Part shown: positions 43,977-53,294 of the stretch, one piece after another
How positions within the stretch are numbered: the first letter of the stretch is position 1
Layout: the number at the start of each line of letters is the position of its first letter
Origin: Chlorobiota bacterium
GTDB taxonomy: Bacteria; Bacteroidota; Ignavibacteria; OLB7
Direction: 5' to 3'
Length of the DNA stretch: 62,236 bases
Assembly (NCBI GenBank): GCA_016710285.1
Contig: JADJXR010000003.1
Span: 1-62,236 of the forward strand
The notes under the pieces: model-generated
Databases searched by the model: none
Seen by the model: only the letters and a program-made list of their open reading frames with translations
Told to the model about the DNA's origin: nothing
Translations under genes and position numbers: made by a program

Positions 43977-44449
43977 GGCTTCCCCTTGCGTGATGTTGAT
44001 CTCCGATATTGAGCGATGAACAGGATGAACGTCGTTGCGTCAACCATGCCGTTGGCTCCGTCTTTGATCCGTGGGTGATAGGTCTCAATCTCGAACCCCA
44101 CCATCGTCCCCCACTCAGTACCAGCATCATACCCAACAGCCCCATCGGATGAAGAAGCGCGGTAGGTGAAGAGCGCGGCGCGAACCGATTGCAGCAAGGT
44201 GTCGGTAAGGTCATCTATCTCCGTTGCTTGCGCCGTGTATCTCAGTTCAAGCATGCACTGCGTGGTCTCTATCTTCCCCGCCTCTCTCTTGGGGTCTTGC
44301 TCCACGGCGGTGTCTATCACCTTCCAAACGCCATGCGGCTTGCCCCCTTGTGGGGCGATCCGTTCACGGAAGGTGATCCCTTCCACCGTGCTAAACAGCG
44401 CGAGCAACTCACCGCGAACCATCGCCCTTGCGCTTGTGTAGTCACCCAT
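43973..44449 (-). CDS. Putative tail terminator/minor tail protein
   Basis: 158 residues. Position between the head-tail joining proteins and the tail tube, and an alpha/beta layout (ARAMVRGELLALFSTVEGIT, ... VDATTFILFIAQYRR), fit a gpU-like tail terminator. Overlaps the glycosyltransferase and methyltransferase-like genes. Confidence 0.6.
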   Translation of the reverse strand: MGDYTSARAMVRGELLALFSTVEGITFRERIAPQGGKPHGVWKVIDTAVEQDPKREAGKIETTQCMLELRYTAQATEIDDLTDTLLQSVRAALFTYRASSSDGAVGYDAGTEWGTMVGFEIETYHPRIKDGANGMVDATTFILFIAQYRRSTSRKGKP

Positions 44450-45038
44450 TGCTCCCCTCTGTGATGTCGTGGATATTGCTCAGCATCGTTGTGTGCGGCG
44501 TTCGGCTTCGGTCATCCCGCCGATACCGATACGCGGCCAAGTGCTCTTCCAGTGCGTAGAGGTGTGCGTTCCTGGGTTCCGTGTCGTGGACAACAACCAC
44601 CTCAGCCGTTACCCCGAGTTCCTTCATCCGCCGCAAAACAGCAGCACGCCCGAACCCCTCCGACTCGCAGTCAATGAGTACCAACCCGATACGCTTCGGC
44701 AGTAGCTCGACAGCCTTCCAGCTTGCCTCGGTGAGGTGAACCGTTGCGCGACTCAGCACCGTCGGTGATGTCGTTTTGTAGAGCCACTCCCTGTCAGTCT
44801 CCACAACGATGTGTTCCGTCTTTAGCTCTTGTGCGAACGCGGAGATCAGCGAAGTGGAGTGATGACCTGCACCAAACTCCACGACGGGCAAGGGGAGCGG
44901 GCAAGGGGTTCCATCTATCTCGCTGATAAGGGCGTTCATCTTGGAGCTTGATAACATGAACGCCAGCCCCGTTGCCAGCAATGGCACGTGCGTGCCATAG
45001 CTATGCGGGTAGTCAACGCACAGGCTGATGAGGCTCAT
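44442..45038 (-). CDS. Class I methyltransferase-like protein in the head-tail operon
   Basis: 198 residues from the ATG at 45,036-45,038. VVEFGAGHHSTSLI is a good SAM-binding motif I, followed by IVVETDREWLYK, the acidic end of strand 2, and VLIDCESEGFGRA. Resembles FkbM/TylF-type small-molecule or sugar O-methyltransferases. With the neighbouring glycosyltransferase it could form a surface-glycan decorating pair. Its end overlaps the tail terminator-like gene by 8 nt. Confidence 0.65.
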   Translation of the reverse strand: MSLISLCVDYPHSYGTHVPLLATGLAFMLSSSKMNALISEIDGTPCPLPLPVVEFGAGHHSTSLISAFAQELKTEHIVVETDREWLYKTTSPTVLSRATVHLTEASWKAVELLPKRIGLVLIDCESEGFGRAAVLRRMKELGVTAEVVVVHDTEPRNAHLYALEEHLAAYRYRRDDRSRTPHTTMLSNIHDITEGSNG

Positions 45039-45049
45039 CGGTTTGGTCG

Positions 45050-45511
45050 TTAGGTTTGATCCCATAGCCGGACGATTTCCGTTGCGAGAGTGGACTCCAT
45101 CGCAGGCACTTCCTTCCCTTCCCAGTCCTCAACCCCGGGGTAAAAGAACGGACGCTCTGGGAACGAGACGTTGAACTCACTTGCGAACTCATGGAACAGC
45201 GGATACAGTAGCTTCTGCGTGTCAATGCCGTACTCCACTGCCAACCCGTTGGGAATCGTCTCCGGTTCAAAGAGGCTATTGGGCGCGTTGGGTGCTAAGC
45301 CTCTGACGGTGTCCCCGCTACGTATGGCGATGCGTGGCGATGTGGACTTGACCCCTTTCGGTGGTCCAGCTTTGTCCATGTGTCGAACGATGTACGGTTG
45401 CAAGCGATACGCGCCGCGCTGAATGGCTCCCTTCGCTATTGGAGCTATCCCCGAAAGGATGGCCGTAAAGCCGCGTTGCACATCCGAGAAATCCGCAGAG
45501 TTGTCAGCCAT
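45050..45511 (-). CDS. HK97 gp10-like tail completion protein
   Basis: 153 residues. The order connector, then this gene, then tail terminator is typical. VKSTSPRIAIRSGDTVRGLA and the Pro/aromatic segment FPERPFFYPGVEDWEG match the layout of gp10-type proteins, in which RPF/FxxP is common. Shares one base with the upstream gene. Confidence 0.65.
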   Translation of the reverse strand: MADNSADFSDVQRGFTAILSGIAPIAKGAIQRGAYRLQPYIVRHMDKAGPPKGVKSTSPRIAIRSGDTVRGLAPNAPNSLFEPETIPNGLAVEYGIDTQKLLYPLFHEFASEFNVSFPERPFFYPGVEDWEGKEVPAMESTLATEIVRLWDQT

Positions 45512-46128
45512 TACACGCCCCTCCGTTTATACTCTGCTAACCGCTTTTTCCATGCTGGTTCAACCTCCAAGAAGATTGTTGTTCGACCTCCGAGGCCTGC
45601 CCCATCGGTTGCCGATTCTTGCTTCAATCCGAACCGCCTTGCGCCTTGCTCCGATTGCTTCCATGCCTCGGTAACGAGGTCAAGCATACACCGCTGGATC
45701 AGCATCGGAATCTCCGTATTCCCGTCGTTCGTTCCCACGGTATACCCCACCAGTAAGGTGGCGCGATACGTTAGCCCCGGGTCGAACCCTCCGAGGTATC
45801 GCAATACTGGAACTTCGTTCAACTCGATTGCATCGTATTCGCTTGATGGGATTTCCGTCCAAGCGTCTCCTACCTCATCCTGATACTCCAACTTCACAAC
45901 AGTCGCAGGGTGATAGCCGTGCACTTTCGTTGTGCGTCCCGTGCCTGCGAACTGGAACCGGATGTTGCCGATGCTGCTGATGGTGGTCTCTTTCCCGATA
46001 GGCTGCTCGCAGTAGTCTTCAACCACCGAAGAGGCAAGCTCTATCCAGCGGGTAACATCGCCGTCAAGCGCGTTATCCGCAAGCGATAGGTGTTCTTTTG
46101 CTTTAGTCAGGAAGAGAAGGTTTTGCAT
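45511..46128 (-). CDS. Head-tail connector (gp6-like adaptor)
   Basis: 205 residues. The N-terminus KAKEHLSLADNALDGDVTRW followed by IELASSVVEDYCEQPI is typical of gp6-like adaptors (paired helices starting with hL.....D.....l...I..A...ve.Y). They extend the portal channel and accept the tail. Confidence 0.8.
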   Translation of the reverse strand: MQNLLFLTKAKEHLSLADNALDGDVTRWIELASSVVEDYCEQPIGKETTISSIGNIRFQFAGTGRTTKVHGYHPATVVKLEYQDEVGDAWTEIPSSEYDAIELNEVPVLRYLGGFDPGLTYRATLLVGYTVGTNDGNTEIPMLIQRCMLDLVTEAWKQSEQGARRFGLKQESATDGAGLGGRTTIFLEVEPAWKKRLAEYKRRGV

Positions 46129-46170
46129 GATCTTGCGGCTCGATAGGTTTCCTTGCTCGGATAGCCTACG

Positions 46171-46207
46171 GGGTCAGCCCGCCAGCCCCAACCGGCGGGT
46201 CTGACCC
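46171..46207 (-). terminator. Stem-loop after small capsid-cluster gene
   Basis: GGGTCAGcCCGCC / GGCGGGtCTGACCC with a 10-nt loop and one mismatch, 13 nt after the stop at 46,220. No T-run. Likely attenuates read-through from the highly expressed capsid gene. Confidence 0.6.
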
Positions 46208-46219
46208 TTTCGGCGTTTG

Positions 46220-46408
46220 TCATTTGGACGGTGCTGCTTTCTTTGCTTCGGTCGAGATGACCTCGGCAATCGCAACGCCGTCTTTGTCTTTCTCCGTGTA
46301 CTTCTTTAGCTCATCTTCTCGTATCTGGAGAGTGGCTCCGGGGTTGGCTCCAAAGTGAGCTTTCAAGAGCTTCACGTCAACCATCTTAACGATTTCTTGG
46401 TCTGCCAT
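46220..46408 (-). CDS. Small hypothetical head-cluster protein
   Basis: 62 residues from the ATG at 46,406-46,408 (MADQEIVKMVDVKLLKAHFG). Polar, Lys-rich, just downstream of the capsid gene. Small proteins here are often head-tail spacers or capsid cement; nothing specific is visible. Confidence 0.6.
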   Translation of the reverse strand: MADQEIVKMVDVKLLKAHFGANPGATLQIREDELKKYTEKDKDGVAIAEVISTEAKKAAPSK

Positions 46409-46479
46409 GTTGGTGCTGTGTTTAAGGTTTAACAGGTGGGGAACGGCCTCCCAAAGAAAGCCGCTCCCACGGTTCATGC

Positions 46480-47811
46480 TTAGGTCGTGGAGGTCTTAAG
46501 TACTCCGAACACGCCCGGCGCTGGGAACGCTTGGCCGAACGCTTGCGTGATCTCCAACGCGCTACGACGAACGCCACTTAGTGCCGTGCCGTTGTAGCTC
46601 TCTTTGAATATCTCGATGCCAAGCCCTTCACGCTCTCCCCAATAGGCGTGCTTGGAGAAGTCTCCAAACAGCGCGGATGCCGTAGTCACCGCATCCGTTG
46701 GGAAGCAGCTATCAGGGACAACGATACAGCGCTTGCCCATTGGAGTGATGAACGTGTTCGGTCCAATCACACCAAGAGCGTTGCCGATTGCCGGCGGCTG
46801 TTGCAGGTTCCAAATCGGGCGGTTGTCTCCATCAATCTCGGTTGCTAAGTACCCGAAGGTGGATTGCGGGAAGATGAAGATTCCGTTTGCAGTAGATGCC
46901 ATGTTCACAGAGAACAGAAGCCGCTTAAGGTCAACCCAAGAAACAAGGGCGCGGGTGGTCTTACCGCTGTTGGATGCGCCACCCTGATAGGCCGTGTTTG
47001 TCCCCGACGTGTTAATGATCCCCGTATGGTTTGCACCCGTACCGGACCCCTTGAAGAACTGCTCGTCTCGGAGTTGCGCCATTGCGCGGCCAAGCTCTTC
47101 GGTCATAAACCGGATGAACGCTGGCTTTGCATCGCGTAGCAGTTCGCGAGTAACCAAGAACGCAGCCGCTCCAGTCTTTGCCACCATTGCGGTCTGAGCG
47201 AAGAAGCTGGTGGAGTCAATCGGCGTAGGAGCCGCTTCCTCTCCAACCATCGCGGCGGTCGTGGAGCCGCCACGGTTCAGATACTCCGTCTTGGCCGTCA
47301 TCGGATAGTTCCGTGCGATAGAAGGGACGTACCCGTATTGCTCAGCCGTCTGAATGATCTCACTGGACCAGTTCGCTGGAACAATCTCCACACCTTGCCC
47401 CGAAGAGCTTTCGTTGAAGTTGGCGCGAACAGTCTCAGGAAACTGATCGGGGTGAGCCTTGCGAACCGTCTCGATTGCGTCCACGCTCTTGTCGTGTAGT
47501 GCGGTGAGATACTCACCCAAGAACTTAGCGTTTGCAACCGCTCGTTTGTAGTCGGCTTGCGAGCGATAGATGGACGTGCTGCGCCCGATGTTGCGGACGT
47601 TGCGCTCTTCCTCTTCCTGCCAGAGTCCAAGCATCTTTGCGGGTGTTGCCCCCGATTGCTCCCCCGCTTCGACCATGTCGCGGAACTTGTCAGCCGCCTT
47701 TGTGAAGGCATCCGGTAGGTATGTGCCAACCGACTTCTCGATGTGGCTCTTGACCGCTTCGTCAAGGAGTGCCTGTGCCTCAGCAGGCAGCTCGAAGTTT
47801 TCTTTTCCCAT
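46480..47811 (-). CDS. Major capsid protein (HK97 fold)
   Basis: 443 residues. The first 110 are a helical, charged delta domain probably removed by the protease. The mature part contains typical HK97-type elements: ARNYPMTAKTEYLNRGGSTT, then FFAQTAMVAKTGAAAFLVTR, the FFKGSGTGANHTGIIN region, and a C-terminal KHAYWGEREGLGIEIFKES. AGGAGA lies upstream of the ATG. Intact only here. Confidence 0.92.
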   Translation of the reverse strand: MGKENFELPAEAQALLDEAVKSHIEKSVGTYLPDAFTKAADKFRDMVEAGEQSGATPAKMLGLWQEEEERNVRNIGRSTSIYRSQADYKRAVANAKFLGEYLTALHDKSVDAIETVRKAHPDQFPETVRANFNESSSGQGVEIVPANWSSEIIQTAEQYGYVPSIARNYPMTAKTEYLNRGGSTTAAMVGEEAAPTPIDSTSFFAQTAMVAKTGAAAFLVTRELLRDAKPAFIRFMTEELGRAMAQLRDEQFFKGSGTGANHTGIINTSGTNTAYQGGASNSGKTTRALVSWVDLKRLLFSVNMASTANGIFIFPQSTFGYLATEIDGDNRPIWNLQQPPAIGNALGVIGPNTFITPMGKRCIVVPDSCFPTDAVTTASALFGDFSKHAYWGEREGLGIEIFKESYNGTALSGVRRSALEITQAFGQAFPAPGVFGVLKTSTT

Positions 47812-47844
47812 GTGGGTCTCCTGAAAGTTGTTTGCTGTTCCCTG

Positions 47845-49110
47845 CTAGGCAGGCGTGGTTATACGGCGCAAGGACTCCACAAGGGAACCCGTTGTCAGCC
47901 GTACCGGCGGGGGCTGTGTTGTATCGGTTTCGGTTGTCTCTTCGTTTGTTGGTTCCGGCTCTCTCCCAGTACTCGCATCAGCCTTCGCCTTCGTTGTGAG
48001 CAACTCCCTGATGTCTGCGTTGTACTGCTCGATGTGTGAGCTAATCAGCTTTATCACTTCTGCGGTGGATGCTTCCTTCACCCCTTCCGCCTTCTCGGCT
48101 GCTTCTTCCTGCGATTCCACTTGCTTCAACACTCCAGCAATAAGGTCGCTCGCAGTGCGTAGGTCGCTCTCGTTCTTGGTGGATAGAACACGCCCCGCCT
48201 TGATGGTCTCCAACGTTGCCAACGCAGCCTTTGCGACGGCTGCCAGTTCTGCGGTGTTGCTCGAGAGGTTGATGCCAGCAATAACCCGCTTGGTGATCTG
48301 CGAAAACTCGTCAACCAACGCCCCAGCATACGCCACCCGTTGCTCTATCCCAGCAGTGGAAAAAAGCCCGTGTCCAGATAGGCAAGTCCACAACGCCCAT
48401 TGGAACTGCCAGAACAGCCGTTCAACGGCTCCAAGAGTGATCTCCGCTTCGATGCTCTCCCCGAGTAACGCCGACTTCACTTCTGGCAGGTCGCTCCCTG
48501 TTGCCCCTTCGTTGCTCACCCGCTTTAGTGATCCTTCCAGTGCCTCTTGGAACTGTTCGGGGGTCATCCCTGCGATGAAGGCATCGGAGAGCGAACGGAT
48601 AGGCACGACCACGTTAGTGGCACGCCATTCCGCAGGGGTCGGGGTTAGTGATGCTTCTGCAATAACCCACGTCTTGATCTCGCCGCTGTTGTCTCGGTTG
48701 TAGAGGTGTGGAGCCGTCCCTGTGGAGTACTTGAGTTTCCCCGCTTGGACCATCTCGTATATCCGCCGCTGATACTCATCGGCCATGTCGAGGACGTGTT
48801 CAGCCCATAACCCCACTTCATCCATGCGGACAACGTCCAAGTGTCCAACGCTGCGAGTCGCAAGCTCTTCCAGTGCGGCCTTCTCTTCGGGGGATTCCTT
48901 TCCGAGTAGGAGCGGATAACGGTGATGAATGTACACGTCCGAGAGTAGCCCTTTGCGATGGCCGAACTCGGTTGCGCTGGTGAAGTAATCGCCGTAAAGG
49001 TCGCGCCGTTCAGGACTGCCAAAGCTCAGGATATAGCCGCCAACGCGGCCATCACCCAACGCCTTCACTTCCCCGCCAAGTGCGATAATGGTCTCCGGTG
49101 CTGTGTTCAT
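47845..49110 (-). CDS. Prohead protease with scaffold domain
   Basis: 421 residues. The N-terminal 180 match HK97-type prohead proteases: GGYILSFGSPERRDLYGDYF, the catalytic His region VYIHHRYPL, and the Ser-containing STGTAPHL with EASLTPTPAEWRAT. The C-terminal 240 residues are helical and Glu/Ala-rich, as expected for a fused scaffold. It would process capsid and scaffold before DNA packaging. Confidence 0.85.
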   Translation of the reverse strand: MNTAPETIIALGGEVKALGDGRVGGYILSFGSPERRDLYGDYFTSATEFGHRKGLLSDVYIHHRYPLLLGKESPEEKAALEELATRSVGHLDVVRMDEVGLWAEHVLDMADEYQRRIYEMVQAGKLKYSTGTAPHLYNRDNSGEIKTWVIAEASLTPTPAEWRATNVVVPIRSLSDAFIAGMTPEQFQEALEGSLKRVSNEGATGSDLPEVKSALLGESIEAEITLGAVERLFWQFQWALWTCLSGHGLFSTAGIEQRVAYAGALVDEFSQITKRVIAGINLSSNTAELAAVAKAALATLETIKAGRVLSTKNESDLRTASDLIAGVLKQVESQEEAAEKAEGVKEASTAEVIKLISSHIEQYNADIRELLTTKAKADASTGREPEPTNEETTETDTTQPPPVRLTTGSLVESLRRITTPA

Positions 49111-49125
49111 GTTGAGCTGTTAGGC

Positions 49126-51273
49126 TTACCCCGCCTGCGGGTTGGTTTGTGCTACGTCTGGAAGCGTGTAGCAGCGCTCCCGTGGTTGGTTGGGGTACTC
49201 TGTCCGCGTCCCATCTGCTTGGGTGAACATCCCTTCGTCATCTTCAACCTGCCCGTCTATCTTATGCGCTCCACGGACTCGCTTATCGCGACGGGTCAAC
49301 CATGCACGTTTGAAGTCCAGCCCTTGCCATGCCTCTTTTTGGCTGGCGTTTATCGTGACTGCTGCCGTGGTCTGTGCAATCAAATCGGCACGCGATTCGG
49401 AGTAGGTCTCGAAGGAAGCCTGGATCGCTTTGGATACCTCTGCTTCCGGTCGGTCTTTCATCTTGCGAAGCAACTCCTGCATCTCGCGATGAATCGTGTC
49501 CACTGGTTCCTTGATAAGGGAAGAACTTTTGTCAACAGCCCGCTCCACTTGCTTGTCAAAGTCCGAGCGTAGCTCATCCCAATCCTTGTCAACCGTGTCG
49601 AACGCGTCACGCATAGACCAGTCCACTAAGGCAGCGCGGTCGTTCGCTGTTGACTTCTCCCACGCCTTCTTCGCATCCGCTGCGTTGAACGGGTCTTTGC
49701 GCTCATCTTCATCACGGGTAAAGGACCGGATACTCCCCAGGACTTCCTTCTCCAATGCACGAAGCTCGCGCTGGATGGTCCGCTTCAATAGCGCGGCATA
49801 CTCAGCACGTGCGTCATCCTTGCGCAACCATAGCGCGGCACGAACAGGCTCCGATCTCGCTGTGTCTGCCAGTAGCATCCGCATGGTGCGGGCGGTCATC
49901 GCGTTCTCTACATCACCGCTTGCTGGCGTGGGTTGCTCTGTATCCCCTTGCTGTGCCGCTTCCTGTTGCGCTGGTTGCGCGTTTGGTGGTGCGGGCGGTA
50001 GTTGGGTAGGGTCTGGAGCTTTCGGGGCTTGTAGGGTATTGTAGGCGGCAAGAAGGTCGGGACGGGGGAGCAACATATCTGCCAGCGGTTCGGGCGACTC
50101 TTCCAGTCCCCGTTCCCGTCGCAGGTCGTTAATCGTTGCCAACCCGTTATCGAGACGGTGGACTTCATCCAGCCGAACCTCTTCGGGGTTGTCCCACTCT
50201 ATCGGCTCGTACCCAATGATGACGTTGGGGTCTGCCAACTGCAAGAATCGCGTTAGCGCCTTTGCGCTTCGTTTCGCGTCGGGATCAATGGAGCGCTGGA
50301 GTGTGTGCCACTGACCTTTGAAGCTCGCAGCTGGAGCGGCGGCATCGTAGGTTCCGGTTAGGATACCCCACGGCACGCGGAAGATCATTGCCACGCGTCG
50401 GTCCACGTTCTCCGTCATCTCCGAGAGGTTGCGAAGGTTGCCCGTCGCATCAGCAATGACGGCTTTTGCGTTGCCCGGTAAGTAAAGGGGCTTCCACACG
50501 TTATCCGTCCCCTGATGTTCCTGCAAGAACTCTTGTACGAAGGTCTTGCGGTCAGCAGGTCGCACCTCTGACTGGGATTCGATGAACAGCGGCGGGATTG
50601 CTCCGTTGCGGAAGTGGTTGGTTAGGTGTTCACGGACGTAGTGACCCACGTCAATATCCGCAAGGGCTGCGGTGATGCGGCTGCGACCGCGAAGCCATTG
50701 CCCTTCCATCGTCCCCGATGGAGCCATCAGCGGCAAGAAGCAAAGCTCTTCGGTAGGAACAGGCATCGGCCCCGTTGGTGTCCAGACCTCATAACCGCCG
50801 ATTAGCTGCCCCCCTTGCTTGCTTGGGAGTACCGTCACCAACGTCGCGGGGATCACCCAGATTGATTGCGGTACGCGCTTCCCCTCTCTCGGCATCCAAA
50901 GGAACGCAGCCCCTGCGATGCTTTGCCAGTGCTCGATTGCCTTCTGAATATCTTCCCACGTCAACCACGGGATCAGTGGATTCGGGTTCTCCATCAGCAA
51001 CGCCATCCAGTGATCGGCTGGAGCCTCTTTCTTCCCCCCTTGCTCTTTGGGGTCGCGAACGTACACCTTCCACTCCAACCCCGCACGGGCTTCGGCCCTT
51101 TGCTCAATGCAAGCGTAACTCACTCCGAAGAAGCGGTCGAGGTGAGTGCGAAGGGTGGCGGCTCCGTATCGGCTGGCGAACCAACGGCCTGCCATCATGG
51201 GAGAGCTTCGCCGCAACACTGCTGATGCGACCCGCTCGCCAATCGCTGTAAGGTATGTTCGTAGGGTTGCCAT
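49126..51273 (-). CDS. Portal protein fused to MuF-like head morphogenesis domain
   Basis: 715 residues. Residues 1 to about 400 are an HK97-type portal (FFGVSYACIEQRAEARAGLE, SAGAAFLWM-like strands, VDRRVAMIFRVPWGILTG). A Pro/Gln-rich linker follows at about 405-445. The C-terminal 250 residues carry the MuF/SPP1 gp7 signature: ESRADLIAQTTAAVTINASQ, then KRAWLTRRDKRVRGAHKIDG and CYTLP. Portal and MuF are more often separate adjacent genes. Confidence 0.85.
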   Translation of the reverse strand: MATLRTYLTAIGERVASAVLRRSSPMMAGRWFASRYGAATLRTHLDRFFGVSYACIEQRAEARAGLEWKVYVRDPKEQGGKKEAPADHWMALLMENPNPLIPWLTWEDIQKAIEHWQSIAGAAFLWMPREGKRVPQSIWVIPATLVTVLPSKQGGQLIGGYEVWTPTGPMPVPTEELCFLPLMAPSGTMEGQWLRGRSRITAALADIDVGHYVREHLTNHFRNGAIPPLFIESQSEVRPADRKTFVQEFLQEHQGTDNVWKPLYLPGNAKAVIADATGNLRNLSEMTENVDRRVAMIFRVPWGILTGTYDAAAPAASFKGQWHTLQRSIDPDAKRSAKALTRFLQLADPNVIIGYEPIEWDNPEEVRLDEVHRLDNGLATINDLRRERGLEESPEPLADMLLPRPDLLAAYNTLQAPKAPDPTQLPPAPPNAQPAQQEAAQQGDTEQPTPASGDVENAMTARTMRMLLADTARSEPVRAALWLRKDDARAEYAALLKRTIQRELRALEKEVLGSIRSFTRDEDERKDPFNAADAKKAWEKSTANDRAALVDWSMRDAFDTVDKDWDELRSDFDKQVERAVDKSSSLIKEPVDTIHREMQELLRKMKDRPEAEVSKAIQASFETYSESRADLIAQTTAAVTINASQKEAWQGLDFKRAWLTRRDKRVRGAHKIDGQVEDDEGMFTQADGTRTEYPNQPRERCYTLPDVAQTNPQAG

Positions 51274-51275
51274 GT

Positions 51276-52820
51276 TTACACTTTCTGCATTGCCCGAACC
51301 AGTAGCGCAAGGGCTTCGGCGCGGTCGGGGCTTCGCCCGCCAATCGCTGCCTTTACCTCGTCCTTGCTGACGATCTTGATCCCTCGCACTGTCTTCTCAA
51401 AGCGGTGCGCCTTTATCTCTTGATCCAGCAGCTTATCCGGTGGGAGTGCGATAGGGTCATCGCTGTAAGGGTCTAACGCTTCGCGAAGCCGCCAGTACAT
51501 TTCAGCCCGCACGTTGTAGAACCCAAAGTTTCCTTGTTTGGACCGCGCCCCTGTTGCTGCTGCTGCGTTGGCTCCATAGACTCGATGTTCCCCGTCTTCC
51601 AGTGCATCGTATGCACTCCCACCCACGCCAATCTGGTCAATGACAATCGGCACAAGACCGAGGTCGTCACTGGTTTCATACTCTCGCAGCACAAGGTCCG
51701 CAACATCGCTTCCCCGCTTGGTCTGACTTCCTGGGACTGCGAGAAGGTCATCTATCCAACGACCGTACGCCTTCGCGATCACCGTGTTGTCTTCACCCCC
51801 ACGGGCAACGTCTATCCCCATCGCGCTCAATGGCCCGGGCTTGCCACCGCTTGCCTTGCGTGCTGCTTCCCATCGGAGATGCGAAAGCTGCAACCACTCG
51901 GACGGGACAACCTGCCATTCATCGTCACGCACCGCGATTTGCATATCCCCGTAAAGCAGTTGGCTGCGAAGAGGCTCCGGCGTTGCTTGAAGGTTTGCCA
52001 GATAGGTCGCGTCTGCCATCAGGTACGGGTTATCTGTCAAGCGTGCTGGGATGAACGTCCGGCTTCGAGGGTGGACCGTCTCCCTTCCCCGTGGCGTGTC
52101 AACCTCAAACGGGCTGCCGCTTGGCACTTCCACCGTCTCACCGTTCACCACTGCGAACCATCGCAACTCGCCCGGGTTGGCAGGGTGTGGGTGCTCTTTG
52201 TCTATCCACGGTGCGAGGTACTCCAACACCCAGCTGCCTTCGGTTGTCGTTGGCGGGTTGAACGTGCTGATGACGCGGCAACGTTGCCCCGCACGGGCTG
52301 ACCGGTTCCAACGGACGATGAACTCGTACTGCGTTCGGGTGAACTCTGTCACCTCATCAAAGACCTTCAAGTCGTGGGGTCGCCCCTTGTACTTGTTTTT
52401 GTCTTTTTCGTGTACGCAACTTCCGATCTCGATTTGCTGACCTGTGTCGAGCCGATAGATGCCGGTGTTCTCGTTGAGCTTCCCAGCGTCTTCGACAATC
52501 TCACGCAGCCGCTCAATGATGCTGCGAGCTTGTGGGTACTCCCTGCGAAGGATAAGGGAGCGGTGGTGGGCTGTCACCGCAGCACCTAACCCCAAGTCAG
52601 TTTTTCCGCCCCCTGCGCTCCCCCCGTAAAACACTTCATCGGCAGCGGATGCAAGTGCCTGTTGTTGTGGGATGTTATTCGGGTGCGGCTCCCAGAGCGG
52701 CTTCTGATTGCGCTGCTTGTGCCGCCTCGAGAAGTCGAATCCCTCAACACGGGCGTTTGGTAGCACCCTTTGGATCGCACGAGATTCAACATCGGATACA
52801 AAAATGGATGCGTTTTTCAC
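51276..52820 (-). CDS. terL: Terminase large subunit
   Basis: 514 residues starting at a GTG (52,818-52,820). Walker A GGSAGGGKT at 66-74, Walker B LKVFDE at 151-156, the coupling motif STFNPP, and the nuclease-domain Asp in MGIDVARGGEDNTV. It is the ATP-driven packaging motor and nuclease. Its start lies just before the antisense HNH gene that separates it from the small subunit. Confidence 0.95.
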   Translation of the reverse strand: MKNASIFVSDVESRAIQRVLPNARVEGFDFSRRHKQRNQKPLWEPHPNNIPQQQALASAADEVFYGGSAGGGKTDLGLGAAVTAHHRSLILRREYPQARSIIERLREIVEDAGKLNENTGIYRLDTGQQIEIGSCVHEKDKNKYKGRPHDLKVFDEVTEFTRTQYEFIVRWNRSARAGQRCRVISTFNPPTTTEGSWVLEYLAPWIDKEHPHPANPGELRWFAVVNGETVEVPSGSPFEVDTPRGRETVHPRSRTFIPARLTDNPYLMADATYLANLQATPEPLRSQLLYGDMQIAVRDDEWQVVPSEWLQLSHLRWEAARKASGGKPGPLSAMGIDVARGGEDNTVIAKAYGRWIDDLLAVPGSQTKRGSDVADLVLREYETSDDLGLVPIVIDQIGVGGSAYDALEDGEHRVYGANAAAATGARSKQGNFGFYNVRAEMYWRLREALDPYSDDPIALPPDKLLDQEIKAHRFEKTVRGIKIVSKDEVKAAIGGRSPDRAEALALLVRAMQKV

Positions 52821-52853
52821 CCGCTCGAATCGCTCTTTTTGTTATATTTGTAT

Positions 52854-53294
52854 ATGGCACATTTACCTCACAACCGGCGCACTTACGTGCGGAAATATCG
52901 AGACACCAACCGCGATTCCATCAATACCTATGTTCGGCAATGGCGCGCCGAGCGGAAGGCGTGGGCCGTCGCTCATCTTGGCGGCAAATGCGTGCAATGT
53001 GGCGCGGTAGATAACCTCCACTTCGATCATATTGACCCCGCAACAAAAGACTTTCACATTTCCTCTGCTATCAACTCTGGGCTTGAAAAACTCATTCAGG
53101 AGTTGAAGAAATGTCAACTTCTTTGCGCTTCTTGTCATCGGCAAAAGACCATCAAAGAACTTTCATCAGCCAAGCACGGATCAGCCCGGATGTACAACCG
53201 TTACAAATGTCGTTGCGAGTTATGTCGGGGCTGGAAACGCGACTACGACGCTACTCGCCGTCTCCGTCGCGGGAAGCGGCCTCAAGAAGCCTGA
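52854..53294 (+). CDS. HNH endonuclease antisense between terminase genes
   Basis: 146 residues from the ATG at 52,854-52,856. Zinc knuckle CVQC (46-49), FDHID (58-62, catalytic His 60) and CASCH (91-95). The C-terminal third has a second Cys pair (CRCELC) and a basic tail. A plus-strand -7 element TATATTTG ends 3 bp before the ATG, so the mRNA would be almost leaderless. Its 3' end overlaps the small-terminase gene by 44 bp on the other strand. Probably a free-standing homing-type nuclease or a packaging nuclease. Confidence 0.88.
   Translation: MAHLPHNRRTYVRKYRDTNRDSINTYVRQWRAERKAWAVAHLGGKCVQCGAVDNLHFDHIDPATKDFHISSAINSGLEKLIQELKKCQLLCASCHRQKTIKELSSAKHGSARMYNRYKCRCELCRGWKRDYDATRRLRRGKRPQEA

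Noticed and set aside
15426..46780. tRNA genes, cas1/cas2/cas3, dinG, integrase, DNA polymerase or helicase
   Set aside because: None was recognised in the single-copy region from the translated frames. Very divergent versions cannot be excluded without profile searches.
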